From Meiothermus cerbereus DSM 11376 (GTDB lineage Bacteria; Deinococcota; Deinococci; Deinococcales; Thermaceae): DNA of 64,000 nucleotides. Every line of letters begins with the position of its first letter. Positions within the stretch are counted from its first letter, which is position 1. The stretch is from contig NZ_JHVI01000022.1 of NCBI RefSeq assembly GCF_000620065.1, positions 1 to 64,000 on the forward strand. The letters run 5' to 3'. The notes under the pieces are model-generated. The model saw only the letters and a list, made by a program, of their open reading frames with translations. It searched no databases and was not told the DNA's origin. The position numbers were made by a program, and so were the translations under genes. Positions 8,036-18,343 of the stretch are shown piece by piece.

Positions 8036-9265
8036 TCAGGCCGCTCTTGCAGCCTGTAAAATGCCCAGCACCTCGTCCACATCGCGCTGGGTGTGTTCAG
8101 CAGAAATCTGGAATCGGATGGAGGCCTCGCCTTTGGGCACCACCGGGTACACAATGGCAGTAGCCAAAACCCCCTGTTCACGCAGAAAGCCCACCAGGCG
8201 GTTGGTTCGGGCCGCATCGCGTAGGAGCAGCGGAACTACCGGGTGTGCTCCGGGGAAAGACTCGTATCCCAGGCTCAGAAGGCCCTGGCGAAAACGCTCG
8301 GTCATGGCGGAGAGGTGCTGCAGGCGCTGCTGACCTTCTGGGGCCTGTACCAGCTTTAGGGCAGCCACCGCGGCGGCCGCTTCGCCCGGCGTGATGGGAT
8401 TAGAGTAGATGTACATGGGAGAGGTTTCGCGCAGATAAGCAATCAGGTCTGCTGCGCCCACCACATATCCCCCATTCACCCCAAAGGCTTTACCCAGGGT
8501 TCCAATCAAAACGTCGGCTTGCGCAGCGGTGTGCTCCTCTGTGCCACGACCCGTAGCGCCAAACGCACCCACCCCGTGTGAGTCGTCCACAATCAGAATG
8601 GCGTTTTCCGCAAACCGCTCATCGTACTGTTCTACCAGCCGGGCAATTTCTGCCAGCGGGGCGTGCGAACCGCGCATGCTGAACACCCCGTCGGTAATCA
8701 CCAGAACCCGCCGGGCTCCCAAAGCTGCGGCCTTTTGCAGGGCTTGCTCTAAGTTATCCAGGTCGAGGTGCTTGTAAATCAACTTCTCCAAAGGCCGCGC
8801 CAGGCGCACTGCGTTGATGATGCAGTTGTGGTTAAGCTCGTCGCTGATGAGCACCGTTTGGTCGGTAGTAAGCGGCACCACCACGCTGAGGACGGTGGCA
8901 TAGGCCGAGGAAAAAATCATGGCCGCCTCACGCCCATGAAAAGCAGCCAGGTGGCCTTCCAGTTCTACGTGCGGCGCATAGGTGCCGCTAATAAAACGCA
9001 CCGCTCCCGGCCCCACGCCAAAGTGTTCGATGGCTTCCTCCTCAGCTTTTTTGAGGGCCGGATGTCTGGATAGCCCCAGGTAGCTGTTGGAGTTCATGCG
9101 GATAAAAGGTTTATCGCCATAGCCTTGCAGCAAGTAGCGTGGCCCCCGATCGCCCTGGGGTGGCAAAATCCCCACCACAACAGTTTCGTGGCCCTTGCGG
9201 CGGCCTTCTTGCTCCAGGGTTTCCAGGCTCGGGCGTAAAACAGCACTCAGGCGGTTCAAAGGCAT
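8036..9265 (-). CDS. kbl: 2-amino-3-ketobutyrate CoA ligase (glycine C-acetyltransferase)
   Basis: 409 aa PLP enzyme of the alpha-oxoamine synthase family: NSYLGLS, DDSHGVGAFG and the PLP-lysine motif LIGTLGKAFG (Lys near residue 259). It converts 2-amino-3-oxobutyrate plus CoA to glycine and acetyl-CoA. The family also includes 8-amino-7-oxononanoate synthase (BioF). The choice of Kbl rests on the upstream gene, which ends 2 nt before this one and looks like threonine 3-dehydrogenase. GGAGGT of its ribosome site overlaps the end of tdh, so the two are translationally close. A dual Kbl/BioF role is possible, as reported for some Thermus enzymes. Confidence 0.85.
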   Translation of the reverse strand: MPLNRLSAVLRPSLETLEQEGRRKGHETVVVGILPPQGDRGPRYLLQGYGDKPFIRMNSNSYLGLSRHPALKKAEEEAIEHFGVGPGAVRFISGTYAPHVELEGHLAAFHGREAAMIFSSAYATVLSVVVPLTTDQTVLISDELNHNCIINAVRLARPLEKLIYKHLDLDNLEQALQKAAALGARRVLVITDGVFSMRGSHAPLAEIARLVEQYDERFAENAILIVDDSHGVGAFGATGRGTEEHTAAQADVLIGTLGKAFGVNGGYVVGAADLIAYLRETSPMYIYSNPITPGEAAAAVAALKLVQAPEGQQRLQHLSAMTERFRQGLLSLGYESFPGAHPVVPLLLRDAARTNRLVGFLREQGVLATAIVYPVVPKGEASIRFQISAEHTQRDVDEVLGILQAARAA

Positions 9266-9267
9266 AT

Positions 9268-10227
9268 TCAGACCTCCTTCAGGGCACGTTCGGCTAGTTT
9301 TTCTAGCATATCTGCGGTCATGCCAGCCAGGTTATAGCGCGGTTGCCATCCCCACTCCTCTCTAGCGGCGCTGTCATCCAGGGTACGTGGCCAGGATTCC
9401 GCGATGGCCTGGCGAAGCGGATCCACGGCATAGTGCATTTTGAAACCAGGGCGGTGTTTCTGGATCTCCGCGGCCAGCTCGGCTGGGGTGCAGCTAAAAG
9501 CCATGATGTTGAAGGCATTGCGGTGGCGAAGCCGGGCTGGGTCGGCCTGCATAAGCTCGAGGGTGGCCCGTATTGCATCGGGCATGTACATCATGGGTAG
9601 CCGGGTATCGGGCCCCAGGAAAGAGGTGTACTGGTTGTGGCGCAGGGCATGATGAAAAATCTCCACCGCGTAGTCGGTGGTGCCACCGCCCGGGTGTGCG
9701 GTGTAGGAAATTAGGCCGGGATACCGCAAGCCCCGCACATCCAGGCCAAACCGCAGCGCATAGTAATCGCACAACAGCTCTCCTGCCACCTTGGTCACGC
9801 CGTAGAGGGTATTGGGCCGCTGGATGGTGTCCTGGGGTGTGTGATCCTGGGGCGTGTTTGGGCCAAAGGCCGCAATCGAACTAGGAACGAAGACCTGGGC
9901 ATTTATCTGGCGTGCAGCCTCGAGCACGTTGTAAAGGCCCTCCATGTTCACCCGCCAGGCTAGCTGAGGATCGGCCTCGGCCCGGGCCGAAAGGATGGCC
10001 GCCAGGTGATAGACCACCTTGAACCGGTGGCGCTCGAGCAGTTCCCGTAAGGCATTTCCGTTGGCACAGTCCAACTGCTCATACGGACCACCCAGCGAAG
10101 GATGTTCTGCTGGCGCACCCCGAATATCCGTTGCCAAAACCTGTTCGGTTCCGTAAAAGCGACGCAGAGCCGGAACCAGCTCAGAACCCACCTGACCCAA
10201 CGCACCAGTAACCAAAACTTTAAGCAT
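9268..10227 (-). CDS. tdh: L-threonine 3-dehydrogenase, short-chain (GalE-like) type
   Basis: 319 aa extended short-chain dehydrogenase: NAD-binding VTGALGQVGSELVPAL (residues 5-20), catalytic YGVTK and the substrate-loop segment GLRYPGLISY typical of the epimerase-like Tdh group. It oxidises threonine to 2-amino-3-ketobutyrate, the substrate of Kbl encoded next. ATG 10227 is chosen; TAACAT (10236-10241) ends 8 nt upstream and may be a -10 for a leaderless mRNA. It is divergent from the COG0523 GTPase gene. Confidence 0.85.
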   Translation of the reverse strand: MLKVLVTGALGQVGSELVPALRRFYGTEQVLATDIRGAPAEHPSLGGPYEQLDCANGNALRELLERHRFKVVYHLAAILSARAEADPQLAWRVNMEGLYNVLEAARQINAQVFVPSSIAAFGPNTPQDHTPQDTIQRPNTLYGVTKVAGELLCDYYALRFGLDVRGLRYPGLISYTAHPGGGTTDYAVEIFHHALRHNQYTSFLGPDTRLPMMYMPDAIRATLELMQADPARLRHRNAFNIMAFSCTPAELAAEIQKHRPGFKMHYAVDPLRQAIAESWPRTLDDSAAREEWGWQPRYNLAGMTADMLEKLAERALKEV

Positions 10228-10402
10228 ACACACCTATGTTAGTTCTTCCTTAGCGGGACTTACTGCCCACGCAGCGGGGGTAAGTATAAGCGTTTCCATC
10301 TATTTTTTGTCACTAAGAGCAGTCTGCAATTCGACAAAAGCTAAACTGGCAAGCTCAAATGTAAAGCTGGTTTCCCTTCATCGTAGTCGCTGGAGTATGG
10401 TA

Positions 10403-11347
10403 ATGCCCATGGCCCAATTGCAAAAGCGCATTCCCGTAAGCATCATCGGGGGTTTTTTGGGAGCCGGAAAAACCACCCTGGTCAACCACCTGGTAGCCAG
10501 CAAAGCCCACAGGTTCGGCATCATCGTCAACGAGTTTGGGGAGACGGGCATAGACGGCTCACTGATTGAAAATGTGGACACCGATGGAATCGCCGAGCTG
10601 TCCAACGGCTGCTTGTGTTGTGTGGGACGTGAAGATCTGGTCTCGGCCTTGTTTAAGCTTGTATCCCGCAAAGACAAACCTGATTACGTCTTAATCGAGC
10701 TATCAGGCCTGGCCGACCCGGTGCCAGTAGCCCAGACCGTGATGGATCCATTTGCCCGCATCAAGTTTGAACTGGACGGCATTATTGGAGTGGCCGATGC
10801 CCGCAACCTCGAGCAAACCCTGCGCGATGGCCCCGAAGGCGCGGTTCAGCTAGCCTACGCCAGCACCGTGGTGCTGAACAAAACCGACCTGGCCAGCCCT
10901 GCGCAGGTGGCCGAGGCTGAGGGCTTGATCCGCCAGATTAATCCGCTAGCCCAGATTTACCGCACCTCGCGGTCAAGGGTAGACCCACAAGACCTGTTGC
11001 ACCTGCGCGCATTCGACCTGGACTGGCGGCCCCAGCATTACCAGCACCTGCACACCCCCAAAGTTCAGAGTTTCACCCTTACCGCCGAAGGGCTGCTCGA
11101 GCGCCAAAAAGTAAATGCGTTTATTGATCAGTACCTGATTTCCCGACCCGATGCAGTTTTTCGTGCCAAGGGTTTCCTTAGCGTAAAAGGCTTCGACAAG
11201 CAGGTGCTGTTTCAGTCGGTGCGTGAGATATTTAGCCTCGAGCTAGCCCAGCAGCCGGTGCAGGCCCTGTCGCGCCTGGTGGTGATTGGCCGGGGCCTGA
11301 ACCAGCCTGAGTATGAAGAAGCTTTCCAGGCCCTAAAAGCGGGTTGA
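10403..11347 (+). CDS. CobW/P47K (COG0523) G3E-family GTPase, probable metallochaperone
   Basis: 314 aa. Walker A GGFLGAGKTT near residue 17, the family metal-binding motif CLCC, the switch segment ELSGLADP and the base-specificity motif NKTD, then a C-terminal CobW domain. COG0523 proteins deliver Zn, Co or other metals to client enzymes using GTP hydrolysis; the metal here cannot be told from sequence. Three in-frame ATGs lie close together (10397, 10403, 10409). TGGAG at 10391-10395 gives the best spacing for 10403. It is divergent from tdh. Confidence 0.88.
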   Translation: MPMAQLQKRIPVSIIGGFLGAGKTTLVNHLVASKAHRFGIIVNEFGETGIDGSLIENVDTDGIAELSNGCLCCVGREDLVSALFKLVSRKDKPDYVLIELSGLADPVPVAQTVMDPFARIKFELDGIIGVADARNLEQTLRDGPEGAVQLAYASTVVLNKTDLASPAQVAEAEGLIRQINPLAQIYRTSRSRVDPQDLLHLRAFDLDWRPQHYQHLHTPKVQSFTLTAEGLLERQKVNAFIDQYLISRPDAVFRAKGFLSVKGFDKQVLFQSVREIFSLELAQQPVQALSRLVVIGRGLNQPEYEEAFQALKAG

Positions 11348-11365
11348 CCTGGCAGCTATGTGTAG

Positions 11366-13083
<1,718 letters not shown>

Positions 13084-13089
13084 CCGCCT

Positions 13090-13479
13090 ATGGTACGCAC
13101 AACCCGCCGCGTAAGCCGAGTGCTGGCCTGGGGCGACGCCGTTTGCATCTTGCTGTTCGCCATTATTGGCCTGCAAACCCACGGCGAGCCCATCGGCCTA
13201 GCCGGAATCATCCGCAATGCCCTGCCCATTTTGCTGGTTTGGTGGCTGGTCTCCCCCTTTCTGCGCACCTACACCCGGCCCACCTGGCAAAACCTGCTCT
13301 ACACCTGGGCCATCGCCGTGAGTACTGGCGTCTGGCTACGTTTTATGGTGCTAAATAAACCCTTCGACCTCGGTTATCTCGTCTTCTGGGCTGTAACCCT
13401 GGGCGCAACCTTGGTCTTGCTGCTGGCCTGGCGGGGGCTGGCTATGCTTCTGGCAAACCGCCTAAGAGCCAAATCTTGA
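13090..13479 (+). CDS. DUF3054-family membrane protein
   Basis: 129 aa with four hydrophobic segments (ILLFAIIGLQTHG, ALPILLVWWLVSPF, LLYTWAIAVSTGVW, VFWAVTLGATLVLLLAW). Length and the WWLVSPF / GVWLRF pattern match the DUF3054 family of unknown function. It starts 6 nt after lipA, so it is probably read on the lip transcript. Function unknown. Confidence 0.7.
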   Translation: MVRTTRRVSRVLAWGDAVCILLFAIIGLQTHGEPIGLAGIIRNALPILLVWWLVSPFLRTYTRPTWQNLLYTWAIAVSTGVWLRFMVLNKPFDLGYLVFWAVTLGATLVLLLAWRGLAMLLANRLRAKS

Positions 13480-13648
13480 AACCAAAACGGCTTTGTAGGT
13501 GGGTGATAAGAAACGTCTTTGATTTGTTCTTTTTCTGGGGCCCCCGCCTGAAGCGCGGGTAGCAACATCTCGAAAAACCAGGGTGCTCTGACAATCCCTA
13601 ACGGAACGATTCAGGCGGGGTTCACATGAGAGCTGTAAAGTGTGGGAG

Positions 13649-14272
13649 ATGCATCTGATCTCCGTCAACCTGGGCCACCCTCAGCTTCTACCTGACAAGA
13701 CAACCACCGGCATCTACAAAAGCCCGGTCGAGGCCGCACAAATTTCCACTTTAGGGCTGGTCGGCGACCATATAGACGACCAGGAACACCATGGCGGCCC
13801 CGACCAAGCGGTGTATGTCTACAGCGCCGAGGACTACGACTGGTGGATGGAGCAGCTGGGCGAGGCCCTGCAACCGGGCACCTTTGGCGAGAACCTGACC
13901 TTCTCGAGCTTCGGCCCTGCGCCTTTGCGCATTGGCGACCGTTTTCGCATCGGTCAGGTTCTACTGGAAGTCTCCGCCCCCCGCATTCCCTGCGCGACCC
14001 TGGCCGCCCGCATGAATGACCCGCAGTTCGTCAAAAAGTTTCGCCAGGCCCAGCGTCCGGGGTTTTATGCTCGGGTGCTGGAGGCGGGCCAAGTTCGAAA
14101 GCAAGACCCCATCGAAAAAATTGCAGCCCCCACCCACTGCGTTACGCTGGTTGAAGTATTCAATCTGTGGTATGAGAAAGCCCCCGATGCGGCCAGGCTT
14201 CGTTGGGTTCTTACGGCTCCACTAGCCAGCCGGGCCAGAAAAACCTTTGCGGGACGGCTGCAATCAACATAG
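13649..14272 (+). CDS. MOSC-domain protein (YiiM-like)
   Basis: 207 aa. The MOSC beta-barrel features GLVGDHIDDQEHHGGPDQAV and APRIPCATLAARM include the conserved cysteine. YiiM-like MOSC proteins are stand-alone and bind or transfer molybdenum-cofactor-linked sulfur, acting for example in N-hydroxylated base detoxification in E. coli; the substrate here is unknown. ATG 13649 follows TGGGAG closely, and TAAAGT (13636-13641) could be a -10 with a leaderless start 7 nt on. No molybdoenzyme gene is adjacent. Confidence 0.8.
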   Translation: MHLISVNLGHPQLLPDKTTTGIYKSPVEAAQISTLGLVGDHIDDQEHHGGPDQAVYVYSAEDYDWWMEQLGEALQPGTFGENLTFSSFGPAPLRIGDRFRIGQVLLEVSAPRIPCATLAARMNDPQFVKKFRQAQRPGFYARVLEAGQVRKQDPIEKIAAPTHCVTLVEVFNLWYEKAPDAARLRWVLTAPLASRARKTFAGRLQST

Positions 14273-14385
14273 CTCTAGGGTCTTTCGCCTTGAAGGCGGT
14301 ATCATATCGCTGCCCCCAAGGGCAAAAAATACGCCCGCAACGGTCTTCTTCTTGATTGGGTTGTATCAAGTCTGGCATAACAGGG

Positions 14386-14470
14386 GTTCCCTGAACCTGT
14401 CGAAGGGAACACCACGTAATGGATACCCGTATTGACCGTTGGGACGTTGGCTTCGACAAGCTCAGCCAAC
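14386..14470. repeat. Pair of REP-like palindromes in inverted orientation
   Basis: Two 25-nt hairpins, 14386-14410 (arms GTTCCCT/AGGGAAC) and 14446-14470 (arms GTTGGCT/AGCCAAC), separated by 35 nt. When the first is reverse-complemented the two align as GTTnnCTTCGACA with matching 3' halves, and the stem differences (CC/GG versus GG/CC) keep pairing. This is the arrangement of a bacterial interspersed mosaic (REP) element in the MOSC-rplI gap. Confidence 0.7.
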
Positions 14471-14530
14471 CTTATCGCACGCTTCGCAGGCGTGGACTCC
14501 CATCCAGGAGGCTTCATACTCCCGCCAAAC

Positions 14531-14559
14531 AAAAAATGCCGCCAAATCCGGCGGCATTT
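14531..14559 (-). terminator. Rho-independent terminator of the rpsF-ssb-rpsR-rplI operon
   Basis: On the minus strand AAATGCCGCC, a short loop, then GGCGGCATTT followed by a T-run, 16 nt after the rplI stop. Strong G+C stem with U-tract. Confidence 0.9.
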
Positions 14560-14574
14560 CTACAGGAGCTGGCT

Positions 14575-15024
14575 TCAGGCCTTGTCGGCCTCCACCGAGA
14601 CTTTAAGGGTCATGGGCACTTCAGGGTGGGGCTTGTAGGCCAGGGCGTAATCGCCCAGGTCTTTGATGGGCTTTTCCAGAACCAGCTTCTTGGGATCAAT
14701 GGTGATCTGGTGCTGGGCTTCCAGGGCAGCGGCAATTTCGCGGCTGGTAACCGAGCCGTAGATCTTCTGGTCGCCGGCCTTTACCTTGAGCACCAGGGTA
14801 ATGGGCTCGAGGAGCTCCTTTAGGCGCTCGGCCTCGGCCTTGCGTTCGGCAGCCTTCCTGGCCTGGGCGCGGATTTTAGCTTCCAGGGTCTTGAGGTTGC
14901 TCTCGGTAGCCAGCGTGGCAATTCCGCGCGGCAGCAGGTAGTTGCGGGCATAGCCCGGCTTCACGTTGACCACTGCCCCCACATCGCCGAGGTTCTCCAT
15001 AGGTTCAAGCAGAATCACTTTCAT
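14575..15024 (-). CDS. rplI: 50S ribosomal protein L9
   Basis: 149 aa. The N-terminal rRNA-binding signature MKVILLEPMENLGDVGAVV is followed by VKPGYARNYLLPRG, a long connecting helix rich in Ala, Lys and Glu (residues 45-75), and a C-terminal domain. Last gene of the rpsF-ssb-rpsR-rplI operon; starts 11 nt after rpsR and is followed by a clear terminator. Confidence 0.98.
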   Translation of the reverse strand: MKVILLEPMENLGDVGAVVNVKPGYARNYLLPRGIATLATESNLKTLEAKIRAQARKAAERKAEAERLKELLEPITLVLKVKAGDQKIYGSVTSREIAAALEAQHQITIDPKKLVLEKPIKDLGDYALAYKPHPEVPMTLKVSVEADKA

Positions 15025-15035
15025 TTTCCACTCCC

Positions 15036-15332
15036 CTATTTCCGTACCAGCTTTTCGGTGAAGGGCAACAGACCCATCATGCGGGCACGCTTGATGGTGC
15101 GGGCCAGTTTGCGCTGTTCCTGGGCGTTGAGTCCGGTGCGACGGCGGGGCAAAATTTTTCCGGTCTCGGACAGAAAACGCCGAAGAATCTCAACGTTCTT
15201 GAAGTCGGTGAGGTCGAAAGCCCCCACTGCCGCAGCCACTTTGGGTTTACGACCACGGCGCATACCACGCTCGCCACGGTCCTGGCGGTCGCCCTTAGGG
15301 CCACCACGGTTGGACATCTTCTTGGTGCTCAA
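15036..15332 (-). CDS. rpsR: 30S ribosomal protein S18
   Basis: 98 aa. The basic N-terminal extension (residues 1-30, rich in Arg and Gly) is followed by the S18 core: [20 protein letters not shown] and [20 protein letters not shown]. It binds S6, encoded by the first gene of the same operon. Its start overlaps the ssb stop by 4 nt (ATGA). Confidence 0.97.
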   Translation of the reverse strand: MSTKKMSNRGGPKGDRQDRGERGMRRGRKPKVAAAVGAFDLTDFKNVEILRRFLSETGKILPRRRTGLNAQEQRKLARTIKRARMMGLLPFTEKLVRK

Positions 15333-16168
15333 AACGGTAAATCCTCCTCAGGTGGGAAATCGTCTTCCAAGCCTTCTTCAATATCTACCTTACCCGTACG
15401 GCCTTTGGCTATAGAAGCCATCTGGGAACTGTTTCCACCTGTACTTTGTCCAGTTCCACGGGCAAGTCGCTCAAGGCGGGAGAGCTCCACACGGGTGGTG
15501 AAGCGTCTTGTGCCGTCCTGAGCAGTCCAGGAGTCGTTCACCAAGCGTCCGATTAGGAACGCCCCGTCTCCTTTTTTGAGTTCTGCCGCATACTCGGCCA
15601 GCTCGCGCCAGGCCTGAGCTTCCACGTAGTGCACCTTTTCCTGCTCTCCACCCTGGCGGGTGGTGTACTTTTCGTTTATCGCCAGCGAGAGTCGGGTTAC
15701 GGCGGTTCCCTGGGGCGTGTAGCGCAGCTCGGGGTCACGGGTCAGGTTGCCTACCAGCATTACGTGGTTGTAGCCATCCTTAAGGCGCTCCTGACCACGG
15801 GCATCGGTGATGGTTACCTGGCCCCGCTTACCTTCCAGACTCACAATCTCCATGCGGTCGGCACGGATGTCCAGACTGCTCTTCTTTTGCCCGTCCTGCT
15901 CCCAGGAACGGTACTCGAGCCTGCCATCCACAAACAGCGCCATACCGGCCTTCAGGGTGTCGCCCCAGAACTCTGCACTTTTCCCCAGCAGTTTAATGCG
16001 GTGGTACCAGGCCGGTTCGCGGGTCTGGCCCTGCTCGTCGGTGACGATATCGTTGCCGGCCAGGTTAAGATCCATGACAGCCAGCCCACCGGGCGTGTAG
16101 CGCAGTTCAGGGTCTTGGGTAAGGGTGCCTACAAGGGTTACGCGGTTGAGGCCTCGAGCCATACTCAT
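15329..16168 (-). CDS. ssb: Single-stranded DNA-binding protein with two OB folds
   Basis: 279 aa, about twice the length of most bacterial SSBs. The first OB fold (residues 1-115) begins [20 protein letters not shown]; the second (from about 133) begins [17 protein letters not shown]. The acidic C-terminal tip is [11 protein letters not shown], the partner-binding tail. Two OB folds per chain, acting as a dimer, are the known arrangement in Thermus and Deinococcus. ATG 16162 (MARGLNR) is an alternative start. It lies between rpsF and rpsR, as in many bacteria. Confidence 0.97.
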   Translation of the reverse strand: MSMARGLNRVTLVGTLTQDPELRYTPGGLAVMDLNLAGNDIVTDEQGQTREPAWYHRIKLLGKSAEFWGDTLKAGMALFVDGRLEYRSWEQDGQKKSSLDIRADRMEIVSLEGKRGQVTITDARGQERLKDGYNHVMLVGNLTRDPELRYTPQGTAVTRLSLAINEKYTTRQGGEQEKVHYVEAQAWRELAEYAAELKKGDGAFLIGRLVNDSWTAQDGTRRFTTRVELSRLERLARGTGQSTGGNSSQMASIAKGRTGKVDIEEGLEDDFPPEEDLPF

Positions 16169-16305
16169 CAGTCCTTTTCGTTACGGTCTTTGCTTCAGTT
16201 TATCTCTAGTAGCGCTTTTTAGTCGGCCTCTTCAGGCTTCGGGTTTTGCGCCTGGTTTGAGTTCCATTACGGTCTCGGCCTCAGAACTCAACAGCAGCCA
16301 GCAGC

Positions 16306-16620
16306 CTACTTCTTCTTCTGGCTGTTTCGCCATTCGGGACGGTCGCGGATGATGGTTACACGACGTACGTGCTCACGCAAGCGCAGTTCGCGCTCCAGCG
16401 CGGCATTGTTGTTACCGGCCATCTCCACCGTGTAAAAGACCACATTGCCTTCGGGGTCTTTCTGGATGGGGTAGGCCAGACGGCGGTTGCCCCAGTCGTC
16501 CACGTTTTTGATACTGGCTCCGTGGCGCTCGAGGGTAGCTTTGATGGTGTCTTTTTCTAGAGCAGACTGGGCTCCATCGAGGTTGGGGTTGAGGATGACG
16601 TTAACTTCGTACTGTGGCAT
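16306..16620 (-). CDS. rpsF: 30S ribosomal protein S6
   Basis: 104 aa. MPQYEVNVILNPNLD, then DDWGNRRLAYPIQKDPEGNV and the helix ALERELRLREHVRRVTIIR. It partners S18. The frame continues to 16713, but AAGGAGGTG 4 nt before ATG 16620 and the conserved N-terminus fix the start. First gene of the operon, with promoter at 16720-16749. Confidence 0.97.
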   Translation of the reverse strand: MPQYEVNVILNPNLDGAQSALEKDTIKATLERHGASIKNVDDWGNRRLAYPIQKDPEGNVVFYTVEMAGNNNAALERELRLREHVRRVTIIRDRPEWRNSQKKK

Positions 16621-16712
16621 GTTCACCTCCTTTCTGGCTGGCTTTACCCATAACGCCCACTTGAAGAGCGGAATGGGGCACAACGCTACGGGCGATCCTT
16701 TCGGATCACGCA
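16621..16712 (-). promoter_or_regulatory. Structured rpsF 5' leader, candidate S6:S18 feedback site
   Basis: The leader contains a GATCC-GAAA-GGATC hairpin with a GNRA loop, followed by CGCCCGTAGCG. S6:S18 complexes are known to bind rpsF leaders carrying a CCG-containing stem-loop. The CCG here is suggestive, but I cannot align it to the published motif by eye. Confidence 0.35.
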
Positions 16713-16719
16713 AGGTGAG

Positions 16720-16749
16720 AGTATATCAGATGAACACCCAGTAGGCCAA
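16720..16749 (-). promoter_or_regulatory. Promoter of the rpsF operon
   Basis: Minus strand TTGGCC (16744-16749), 18-bp spacer, TGATATACT extended -10 (hexamer 16720-16725). It lies about 100 nt before the rpsF ATG. Confidence 0.7.
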
Positions 16750-16943
16750 TTAATGTTCTGGGTTCGCGCCGTCTGAGTTTGCAGCAGTCTCGCAAGGTTT
16801 CCTCGACGCCCAGGCCACCATTACATCAAACAACACCAGCCGTTGTACGTGGGGGAATGGTGGGGGCCGCTCTCAGTGGGCCGAGTCTGTCAGCCGAGCC
16901 GGGGTGCAGATCGTGCCGACTGCTTTTCGCCGACAGCACAGGC

Positions 16944-18047
16944 TCAGGTTAGCAATACCGCTCCCGGCCTCCGGCTGCCATGTAAAACCCAGGCCGCTTC
17001 ACGGCCCAGCAAAGCCCCCACCACGTTTCCAGTTCCGCTGTAAGCGCCAATGGCCCACACGTCGGGCCGCACCTCCTCGGCAATGGGCAGCCCGTTCGCG
17101 CTGTAGCCCACCGAGGCGGCCCAGCGGTGGGTAATGGGGGCCTCGATACCAAGTTGATGCAAAAGCGCCTCCAGGCGATGCTGCACCGTATCGCTGGGTT
17201 CATTCTGGGCCGTCCACTCGGCCTCGCCTCCGGCGTCGCGCATACCTCCCAGCGCGATGCGTCCATCGGGCAACTGCTGCCAGTAGTCGTATCCCCAGCG
17301 GCGATAGACAGGCCGCTTATAGCGCCGGGCTACCGGAGCCGTAGCCAGCATTTGCAAGCGGGCGGTGCGTACCCGGCCCTTTAGTTCGGGCAGCAGATGC
17401 TCGAGCCTCCCGTCCACCGCCACCAGTACCTTCTGGCAGCGTATGCACCCCTGGAGGGTTTGCACTTCCTGGCCACTAATCTTGTGTGCAGGGGTATTTT
17501 CAAAAAGCCGGGCCCCCGCCTCCAGGGCTTGTCGCGCTAATGTCCGACAGCGCTGCAGGGGATTGAAAGCAGCATCACTGGGAATCAGCAAGCCCTGCCC
17601 CTCTGGGCCTTCGTAGGGTTCGGCCTCAAACCCGTCGGCCCTGAGGGCCTTTAGGTGAGCGGCACAGTCCTGCAGTTCCTCCTCCGAGGCCGCAATGCGC
17701 AGCGAACCCACCGGCCAGATGGCCTCTGGTGTCTCGCGCTGCATATGGGCGATCTGCTCGAGGGTAGCCTGGTAGAGCCTTCGGGCAAGCGCAGGCCCGT
17801 GCTCGGCCACACTCTGGTGGTAAAACTTAGCCACCCCAGCCAGCAAGAACCCCCCATTGCGGCCTGCCGCCCCGCCCGCCACCGAGCCCGCATCTATCCC
17901 CACCACGGTTCGCCCCAGCCTTAGAAGCTCGAGGATGGCCGAAAGTCCCGAACCCCCCAAGCCCACCACGCAAAACTCGCTCTCGAGGTTCCCTTCCAGG
18001 TGTGGCAGGGGATGCCAGTTTCCATCATCCCAAACGGGTGTGTTCAT
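16944..18047 (-). CDS. FAD-dependent oxidoreductase of the DAO/glycine-oxidase superfamily
   Basis: 367 aa. The dinucleotide-binding motif is VVGLGGSGLSAILELLRLG near residue 27, followed by VGIDAGSVAGGAAGRNGGFLLAG (FAD-contacting arginine region). The C-terminal FAD-binding segment is IGAYSGTGNVVGALLGREAA. The family oxidises secondary or primary amines of amino acids, such as sarcosine, glycine or D-amino acids; the substrate is not readable here. Single gene; nothing recognisable lies in the 220 nt between its stop and the rpsF promoter. Confidence 0.85.
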   Translation of the reverse strand: MNTPVWDDGNWHPLPHLEGNLESEFCVVGLGGSGLSAILELLRLGRTVVGIDAGSVAGGAAGRNGGFLLAGVAKFYHQSVAEHGPALARRLYQATLEQIAHMQRETPEAIWPVGSLRIAASEEELQDCAAHLKALRADGFEAEPYEGPEGQGLLIPSDAAFNPLQRCRTLARQALEAGARLFENTPAHKISGQEVQTLQGCIRCQKVLVAVDGRLEHLLPELKGRVRTARLQMLATAPVARRYKRPVYRRWGYDYWQQLPDGRIALGGMRDAGGEAEWTAQNEPSDTVQHRLEALLHQLGIEAPITHRWAASVGYSANGLPIAEEVRPDVWAIGAYSGTGNVVGALLGREAAWVLHGSRRPGAVLLT

Positions 18048-18134
18048 CCCTTTAGCATATGGCTGCTAGCCGGGATTTCGCCACTCAGGAACGCTCTAGG
18101 GTCTGGGCTTCTGGCGCTGTTGCTGAAAAGCAAG

Positions 18135-18158
18135 AAAAATAACCTGGGTTTCCCCAGG
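18135..18158 (-). terminator. Terminator of tRNA-Ala
   Basis: Minus strand CCTGGG-GAAA-CCCAGG followed by TTATTTTT, 22 nt beyond the tRNA 3' end. Confidence 0.85.
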
Positions 18159-18179
18159 CCTAGTCTTGGTCTGGCTTTC

Positions 18180-18254
18180 TGGTGGAGGCGAAGGGATTTG
18201 AACCCCCGACCTTGTCCTTGCAAAGGACCTGCTCTCCCGCTGAGCTACGCCCCC
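18180..18254 (-). tRNA. tRNA-Ala (anticodon UGC)
   Basis: Acceptor stem GGGGGCG/CGCCTCC, D-arm GCTC...GAGC, anticodon loop TTTGCAA giving anticodon TGC, T-loop TTCAAAT, and an encoded 3' CCA (18180-18182). The first base pair of the anticodon stem (G27 with A43) is mismatched, unlike typical tRNA-Ala. Flanked by a good promoter and a terminator, so it is a single-gene transcript. Confidence 0.95.
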
Positions 18255-18275
18255 AGGGGCCAAACAGCACCAAGG

Positions 18276-18304
18276 AGTATAGCAATGTTTGGGACTTCCG
18301 TAAA
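18276..18304 (-). promoter_or_regulatory. Promoter of tRNA-Ala
   Basis: Minus strand TTTACG (18299-18304), 17-bp spacer, TATACT (18276-18281), 21 nt before the mature tRNA 5' end. Confidence 0.7.
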
Positions 18305-18324
18305 GTGTCTCTCTCGGTTATACT
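18296..18324 (+). promoter_or_regulatory. Probable rpsB promoter
   Basis: A consensus-like -10 TATACT at 18319-18324, with a poor -35 (TTCCGT) 17 bp upstream. It overlaps the divergent tRNA promoter, so the two may compete for polymerase. Confidence 0.5.
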
Positions 18325-18343
18325 CCTCCTTTGGGTGTGCCAA

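Noticed and set aside
8036-9265. Annotation of this PLP enzyme as BioF
   Set aside because: Not excluded, but the adjacent tdh gene makes 2-amino-3-ketobutyrate CoA ligase the better call; no other biotin genes are seen.
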